From JBMNCQ01 sp049366715 (GTDB lineage Bacteria > Bacillota > Peptococcia > Peptococcales > BICA1-8), in NCBI GenBank assembly GCA_049366715.1, contig JBMNCQ010000044.1:1-64000 (forward strand): 64,000 nucleotides of DNA, read 5' to 3'. Below are positions 59,285 through 64,000 of the stretch, piece by piece (the first letter of the stretch is position 1; each line of letters opens with the position of its first letter). The position numbers and the translations under genes are program-made. Under the pieces are notes generated by a model. It was not told where the DNA came from. It saw only the letters and a list, made by a program, of their open reading frames with translations, and ran no database searches.

Positions 59285-60172
59285 TTAATTTGCCTCCTCT
59301 AAAAGAGATAAGTCTCTGAGAGATTTTTTTAATTTTTCAATTATAAATTCTTCTGCTTCAACTAATGGTAAACGAAGGGGCCCGGCATCAAAACCAATAA
59401 TTTTTAATGCGGCTTTTAAAGGGATGGGATTTGCGGTTAAAAATAAATTTTTATAAATAGGAGATAAATTTAAATGTATCTTTTGGGCTTCGGCTACCTG
59501 CCCCTGTAAATAGCATTCAATCATTTTTTTCATTTCTCTGCCAACTAAATGAGCGGCTACACTGATAACTCCGTAGCCTCCGATGGACATAACAGGCAAG
59601 GTAAGTGCATCTTCTCCTGTATAAATGCTAAAATTTGCAGGGGTTTCTTTTATTAAGAGGGATATTTTCTCAAATTCATTAGTAGCTTCTTTTAAAGCGA
59701 CTATATTCGGAATTTCCGTTAAAGCAAGTAATGTTTCCAGGTCCAGATTCGTTCCGGTACGGCCGGGCACATTATAAGCTAACACCGGAAGCTGTGCTGC
59801 TTCGGCAATGGCTTTGAAGTGGGCTAAAATGCCTTTTTTATTAGGTTTGTTGTAATAAGGAACAACAACCATCACACCATCTATCCCCAATTCCTTTACT
59901 TTCAGCGTTAAATCTACGGAAGCTTCGGTATTGTTTGAACCAACATTGGCGATAATCGGAATATTTACAGCCTTTTTAACACATTTCAGCAGTTCCAATT
60001 TCTCTGGAACGGTTAATGTCGGACTTTCTCCTGTTGTCCCTGCGATAACAAGGGCACTGGAGCCTTCTTTTTCGAGTTTTTGAGCTAATTGCCGGGCTCC
60101 ATGGTAATTTACTTTTCTCTCAATATCAAAAGGAGTTGCCATAGCAGTGACTAAACGACCCCATTTTTCCAT
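59285..60172 (-). CDS. dapA: 4-hydroxy-tetrahydrodipicolinate synthase
   Basis: A 295-residue DapA enzyme that condenses pyruvate with aspartate semialdehyde. The active-site residues have textbook numbering: the Thr-Thr pair in AGTTGESPTL, Tyr133 in LAYNVPGRTG, Arg138 in the same segment and the Schiff-base lysine Lys161 in IVALKEAT. Arg138 argues for true DapA over other aldolases of the family. It lies downstream of lysC and asd but is interleaved with redox genes, and no dapB is present in the window. A GGAGG site precedes the ATG. Confidence 0.92.
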   Translation of the reverse strand: MEKWGRLVTAMATPFDIERKVNYHGARQLAQKLEKEGSSALVIAGTTGESPTLTVPEKLELLKCVKKAVNIPIIANVGSNNTEASVDLTLKVKELGIDGVMVVVPYYNKPNKKGILAHFKAIAEAAQLPVLAYNVPGRTGTNLDLETLLALTEIPNIVALKEATNEFEKISLLIKETPANFSIYTGEDALTLPVMSIGGYGVISVAAHLVGREMKKMIECYLQGQVAEAQKIHLNLSPIYKNLFLTANPIPLKAALKIIGFDAGPLRLPLVEAEEFIIEKLKKSLRDLSLLEEAN

Positions 60173-60183
60173 AATAAACCTCC

Positions 60184-60453
60184 TTAGTCATTCGAAATTA
60201 TCTCTATCCTTACCGGTCTGATCGGTTGGCGAACTGAAGCAGGTAGAACATCTTCAGGTTTTGCATTTGTTAACTCGGCTAAAATTTTCGAAGCATTCTT
60301 CGAGCACATTTTACCCTGACAAAGTCCCATTCCCGCCCGGGTCCATTTTTTTATTTCATTCATACTGGTGGCGCCGTTTTTAATGGCTTCTGCAATTTCT
60401 TCCCGTGTAACCTCTTCACAGCGGCAGACATAAGCCTTGTGATTATTCGTCAT
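60184..60453 (-). CDS. BFD-like [2Fe-2S] protein
   Basis: An 89-residue protein with the bacterioferritin-associated-ferredoxin cluster pattern: CRCEEVTREEI near the start and GLCQGKMCSKN further on. The C-terminus RQPIRPVRIEI is the tail usually seen when this domain is part of HcnB or D-hydroxyproline dehydrogenase subunits. Here it is a separate protein placed between lysC and dapA. The ATG at 60453, six bases after GGAGGTG, is preferred over 60468. It presumably belongs to the redox complex of this operon. Confidence 0.85.
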   Translation of the reverse strand: MTNNHKAYVCRCEEVTREEIAEAIKNGATSMNEIKKWTRAGMGLCQGKMCSKNASKILAELTNAKPEDVLPASVRQPIRPVRIEIISND

Positions 60454-60473
60454 CCCTATCACCTCCAAGTCGT

Positions 60474-61637
60474 CTAATTAGCAGTCAATACCTGGTGTTT
60501 ATAAAAAAAGTTGTAAATTAAATCGAATGCTGCTTGTAAATATTTTGCGGGAATTGCCCAGGAGCCTCCATTATCCAGAGCGAAAAATCCTTGAGGATAG
60601 ATACTATTATTCTGTAAGAGCTCAGTAATAATCCTTGCGTTTAACCCGGCCTGGGGACTCCAGACCATAGTCACTAAAGCGCAGTTCTCCGATACAAGAA
60701 GACTGGAATCATTAAAGTTAGGAAGGTTAAAGCTTCCTTGTAGTGCAAGAGCATAACCGTCGGGAGTTTTTTGATAGAATAGCTTGTCAATTATATTATT
60801 CTTCATGGAATTGGCCAATCCTTCGTATTTTGTGTGCAAGACAGATACATTTTTCGTAACGGCAATACCGTATAAGCCGCCAATATCTTCTCCGGTCTCC
60901 CCGATTATCGTTCCGGGCTTATTGGTGAAAGTGGAAAGAACTCTAAAAGACATTTTACAATCCATGGCGGTTTTGACAGCCCTGGGATGAATTACTTTAG
61001 CACCTGCACATGCCAATACGTACATCGATTGGAAGTCAATTCTTGCTAAAATTGGTGCGTCAGGGAACAAACGGGGATCGGTTATCGCTATGCCTGGTAC
61101 GTCGGTGTATATCTCAACCAGCTCTGCGGCCAGCTTCCTGCCTAAGGCAAGAGCAGTTATATCGCTGCCGCCCCTTCCTAATGTTGTTATTTTAAGCTGA
61201 TCGGTATATCCCTGAAAACCGGCTATTACGACAATATTTCCTTTTTCAAGACTGTATTTTATTCTATCGGTACTAATATTAATTATTTGAGAATTGTTGT
61301 AATGATCATCGGTCTGTATTCCGGCCTGAAAACAGGTCATTGCTTCGGATTTATAGCCTTTTTCATCTAAGGATTGAGCTAAAACAGCAGCAGAAATGAT
61401 CTCCCCGCAGGACATTAATAAATCCTTCTTTTGCGGATCTGGATTAGTACTGATATTGGTAAGCAATTCAATCAGCGTATCCGTTGCATAGGGTTCACCC
61501 TTCCTACCCAGAGCAGAAACCACAACGACTACATCATAACCTTTATCCCTGGCGGCAGTTATCTTACTTAAAGCCAGCTCGCGTTTTTCAAAAGTATTAA
61601 GGGAATTGCCGCCGAATTTTTGAACAATCAGGGCCAT
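60474..61637 (-). CDS. lysC: aspartate kinase (divergent)
   Basis: A 387-residue aspartokinase, which starts MALIVQKFGGNSLNTFEKRE; the usual motif is KFGGTSV, so Thr is replaced by Asn. Other markers are VVVVSALGRKGEPYATDTLI, TTLGRGGSDITALALG and EIYTDVPGIAITDPR. The C-terminal region (about 265-387) carries ACT-like regulatory domains that are rather divergent. The ATG at 61637 follows GGGGGC and lies one base after the asd stop. The first step of aspartate-family synthesis would feed asd and dapA. Altered ACT domains may mean altered feedback control. Confidence 0.9.
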   Translation of the reverse strand: MALIVQKFGGNSLNTFEKRELALSKITAARDKGYDVVVVVSALGRKGEPYATDTLIELLTNISTNPDPQKKDLLMSCGEIISAAVLAQSLDEKGYKSEAMTCFQAGIQTDDHYNNSQIINISTDRIKYSLEKGNIVVIAGFQGYTDQLKITTLGRGGSDITALALGRKLAAELVEIYTDVPGIAITDPRLFPDAPILARIDFQSMYVLACAGAKVIHPRAVKTAMDCKMSFRVLSTFTNKPGTIIGETGEDIGGLYGIAVTKNVSVLHTKYEGLANSMKNNIIDKLFYQKTPDGYALALQGSFNLPNFNDSSLLVSENCALVTMVWSPQAGLNARIITELLQNNSIYPQGFFALDNGGSWAIPAKYLQAAFDLIYNFFYKHQVLTAN

Positions 61638-61638
61638 G

Positions 61639-62664
61639 TTAATGTGCCCCCTTAAGAAGGTTCTTTTCAACGAGCATTTCGGCAATCTGAACTGCATTTA
61701 ATGCAGCCCCTTTTCGTAAGTTATCAGCAACAACCCACATATTCAAGCCATTTTTTATCGTAAAGTCTTTTCTTATTCGTCCGACAAAAACTTTATCGGT
61801 ATCCTGGCAGCTCTTGGCCAGAGGATATCTGAAGTTGCCGATATCATCAATGACCTTTACCCCGGGTGAGTTGTTCAGAATAGCAGCCAATTCTGCAAAT
61901 TCGGGTAAAGATTTTTCCGTTTCAATATTGATTGCCTCAGAATGACAACGAAAAACAGGTATTCTAACAGCTGTAGATGACACAGTAATACGCTCATCTT
62001 CTAATATTTTTCTTGTTTCGTTATACATCTTCATTTCTTCTTTTGTATATCCGTTCTCTAAGAAAGTATCAATATGAGGTAAGGCATTAAAAGCAATTTG
62101 ATGGGGATAGACCCGGACAGGCATTTCAATGCCATTTAGGTAAGCTTCAATCTGCATTTGTAGTTCTTTGATGGCCGGAATACCTGAACCGGATACGGCC
62201 TGATAGGTTGAAACGACGATTCTTTTTATTTTATAGCGGTCATGTAAAGGTTTGAGAGCAACAAGCATCTGGATCGTTGAACAATTAGGATTGGCAATCA
62301 GCCCGCGATGATTTCTTGCTGCTTCGGGATTAACTTCAGGTATTACTAAGGGTACCCAATTTTCCATGCGAAAAGCATTGCTGTTATCGATAACGACAGC
62401 TCCTTCTTTGATCGCTTGGGGAGATAGTCTAAGACTTGCCGCTTCACCGGCAGAAAAAAGAGCGATATCGATATCTTGAAAAGCTCCTTTCTCAGTTGTT
62501 CTGATTGCGATTTCCTGATCTCTGAAGGAAATCGTTTTTCCTTTATTTTCTTCTAAATCCAGGGGAATTACCCTTGTAAAAGGTAAACTTGATTTTGCCA
62601 ATGTTTTAAGCATTTCCGTACCTACGGCACCCAGCGCTCCAACAACACCGATTGTCAAGTCCAT
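61639..62664 (-). CDS. asd: aspartate-semialdehyde dehydrogenase
   Basis: A 341-residue enzyme reducing aspartyl phosphate to aspartate semialdehyde. The NADP loop GVVGALGAVGTEML is at the start; the catalytic cysteine lies in ANPNCSTIQM and the histidine in VPVFRCHSEAI. The segment STYQAVSGSGIPAIKEL is typical. It is the first gene of the seven-gene operon asd-lysC-BFD-dapA-HcnA-HcnB-ferredoxin. Upstream there is no recognisable lysine riboswitch, so regulation differs from a housekeeping lysine operon. Confidence 0.95.
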   Translation of the reverse strand: MDLTIGVVGALGAVGTEMLKTLAKSSLPFTRVIPLDLEENKGKTISFRDQEIAIRTTEKGAFQDIDIALFSAGEAASLRLSPQAIKEGAVVIDNSNAFRMENWVPLVIPEVNPEAARNHRGLIANPNCSTIQMLVALKPLHDRYKIKRIVVSTYQAVSGSGIPAIKELQMQIEAYLNGIEMPVRVYPHQIAFNALPHIDTFLENGYTKEEMKMYNETRKILEDERITVSSTAVRIPVFRCHSEAINIETEKSLPEFAELAAILNNSPGVKVIDDIGNFRYPLAKSCQDTDKVFVGRIRKDFTIKNGLNMWVVADNLRKGAALNAVQIAEMLVEKNLLKGAH

Positions 62665-63066
62665 CTAACTTTTTACCTCCTTTTTATACTCATCAATAGG
62701 TGAGTAACTAGTGGATAAATAAAAATCCACTTTTATTAAAACTTAAAAAATGGATAAATCATCAAACAGCTTCTCTTTTGCTCAATTTAAATCAGGATTT
62801 TATAAGAATTTTGTATACAATTCGAATTTTTCTTAATTTATATTGACCATATTTTATTATTATGATATTTTAAAAATAAATTGGGCTTCTCATTAAATGA
62901 TAAGCAGGTTTTTGGTAAAAGTCAATACTAATTGTCTTATTTTCCAACAAGCAACTTACCTATTACTCTAAACAGCAGAAGTTGCTTAAATAACCATAGT
63001 GAGGGGGTGCATTTTCGAAAATATATTTTCTTTTTACTGGTTTAGAAATAGAAAGGAGGAAAAGTA
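62665..63066. promoter_or_regulatory. divergent control region between asd and the symporter gene
   Basis: About 400 AT-rich bases without a gene. A plus-strand promoter is possible at TTGACC (62843-62848) and TATTTT (62866-62871), 17 bases apart. A nine-base stem AAGCAACTT / AAGTTGCTT (62949-62987) lies in the symporter leader. I looked for a lysine riboswitch on the asd side and did not find one. No asd promoter is convincing. Confidence 0.4.
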
Positions 63067-64000
63067 ATGTCTTTAGGTACAATTTTTTGGATCATTACAA
63101 TCGCAATGTGCGGGGTATTCTTATGGATTTCTCTTAAATTTAAAGATGAGGCCGGGTCGTCTTTTGCGAATTATGCCATTGGCGCAGGTTCTTTTCCGAT
63201 TTATTTAATCTTTGCAACGCAATTTGCGACGATCATGGGTGTCGGAAATTTTATCGGTCATGCCGGCAGTGGTTATTCCCAGGGACTTGCCTGGCTTCCA
63301 TTTATTCTAGGTGAACAGGGTTCAAAGGTGCTGTTTGCCCTGGTCTTTGCCGGTATAGCAGGTAAATTTACTTACAATACGGTTGCCGAAATGGCTGATG
63401 ACCTCTTTGTCCGGGATAAATGGACAAGAGCTTTAGCCGGTCTCCTGGCTTCTTGTGTTATGATCGCCTGGGTTGGTGGTCAGGGTAAAGCTTTTGGGAA
63501 TATTTTTAACGTAGCTACCGGTGCGGATCCAATTTGGGTAATCATATTCTTCTCTGCGGTGTTTATCCTCTATACTACCCTCGGCGGCATTTATTCAGTT
63601 GCTTATACTGATTTAATTCAAGGTATTTTGGTGCTGGTCTTTGGAACTACTTTTTATATTATGGCTTTCCAACCGGTAAATTGGAGTTTTGCTGAAATAG
63701 GAGTTCGTTTAACGGAGATGGGTAAAGCTGAATTATGGAGCACGGAAAGCGTAAGCGGTTTATCGGCTTTTAGTAAATTTGTAACAGCTTCAGTCGGGGT
63801 TCTTTCTGCTCAGATTTACTGGCAGCGCTGTTTTGCTGCTAAAGACGCGAAAACTGCCCGGAACGGATTATTGTTTAGCGGGGTAGTTGCCGTTATTATG
63901 GTTATGCTTACGGCATTAGTGGGGATGGTCATCTATACGATGAATCCAAATCTGAGTCCGGATGATGCTATGCCCTGGATGATGATGACATATATGCCTG
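63067..64000 (+). CDS. sodium:solute symporter family protein (partial, runs off the window)
   Basis: The first 311 residues of an SSS-family (PutP-like) transporter. Hydrophobic segments begin at GTIFWIITIAMCGVFLWISL; the family features FATQFATIMGVGNFIGHAGS, the Na-binding stretch with TTLGGIYSVAYTDLIQGILV, and QIYWQRCFAAKDAKTARNG are all present. It uses a sodium gradient to import a small organic solute. AAAGGAGG precedes the ATG. It diverges from the asd-lysC-dapA operon. The substrate is not predictable from this part, and the C-terminus is missing. Confidence 0.93.
   Translation, partial: MSLGTIFWIITIAMCGVFLWISLKFKDEAGSSFANYAIGAGSFPIYLIFATQFATIMGVGNFIGHAGSGYSQGLAWLPFILGEQGSKVLFALVFAGIAGKFTYNTVAEMADDLFVRDKWTRALAGLLASCVMIAWVGGQGKAFGNIFNVATGADPIWVIIFFSAVFILYTTLGGIYSVAYTDLIQGILVLVFGTTFYIMAFQPVNWSFAEIGVRLTEMGKAELWSTESVSGLSAFSKFVTASVGVLSAQIYWQRCFAAKDAKTARNGLLFSGVVAVIMVMLTALVGMVIYTMNPNLSPDDAMPWMMMTYMP

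Noticed and set aside
62665..62900. Lysine riboswitch in front of asd-lysC-dapA
   Set aside because: The leader is AT-rich and shows none of the conserved helices or purine-rich junctions of the lysine riboswitch.

Overview
The window looks like a chromosomal segment of a low-G+C, strictly anaerobic, probably spore-forming member of the Clostridia (Peptococcaceae-like). The reasons are strong GGAGG ribosome binding sites, frequent TTG/GTG starts, a Firmicutes-type LexA operator, several oxygen-sensitive Fe-S enzymes, B12-dependent mutases and a selenium/molybdenum-type hydroxylase. I saw no phage, insertion sequence, CRISPR array, tRNA or rRNA. Identifications come from recognising motifs and family lengths, not from a database search.

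Layout. (1) 107-5192, plus strand: a GntR/FCD regulator, a complete tripartite tricarboxylate transporter (TctC, TctA, TctB) and a LarA-like racemase, suggesting uptake and use of a hydroxy-acid. (2) 5237-6609: lexA, a divergent SOS-controlled LysM protein (YneA-like) and a tiny Cys-rich protein; then an AT-rich gene-poor stretch with the remnant of a molybdenum-binding Mop protein. (3) 7524-10681, minus: a nucleotidyltransferase and a DUF4173 / XRE / DUF2975 set. (4) 11083-20338, minus: a second TTT transporter with an enolase-superfamily enzyme, a glutamate-mutase-type B12 mutase (GlmE, GlmS) with its GlmL partner, and a methylmalonate-semialdehyde dehydrogenase-like enzyme. A LysR gene diverges from a strikingly symmetric two-way promoter. 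The substrate of this module is not obvious.

(5) 22139-43050, minus: a complete nicotinate fermentation cluster of the Eubacterium barkeri type. Nicotinate dehydrogenase (ndhFSLM, with the molybdopterin subunit split in two) gives 6-hydroxynicotinate. Hnr reduces it, enamidase opens the ring to 2-formylglutarate, Hgd reduces that to 2-(hydroxymethyl)glutarate, and the serine-dehydratase-like Hmd gives 2-methyleneglutarate. The B12 enzyme Mgm and the isomerase Mii give dimethylmaleate, and DmdAB plus Dml end at pyruvate and propionate. The cluster also carries an UPF0280 (ApbE-like) protein, a DUF1185 protein, a MutL-like protein, a PfoR-type membrane protein, a dead NCS1 permease and a sigma-54 activator. 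A good -24/-12 promoter lies just upstream of ndhF.

(6) 43418-56140: a glycogen/maltodextrin cluster with ROK glucokinase, MalQ, GH13 amylase, DUF4912, GH57 branching enzyme, GT35 phosphorylase, a lone starch-binding domain, a sugar nucleotidyltransferase fused to a degenerate phosphomutase, and a GT4 glycogen synthase-like enzyme. (7) 56449-57294: a soluble methyl-accepting chemotaxis-type protein. (8) 57352-62664, minus: one tight operon in which asd, lysC and dapA are interleaved with four redox proteins resembling parts of HcnAB / D-hydroxyproline dehydrogenase. (9) From 63067: a sodium/solute symporter running off the right edge.
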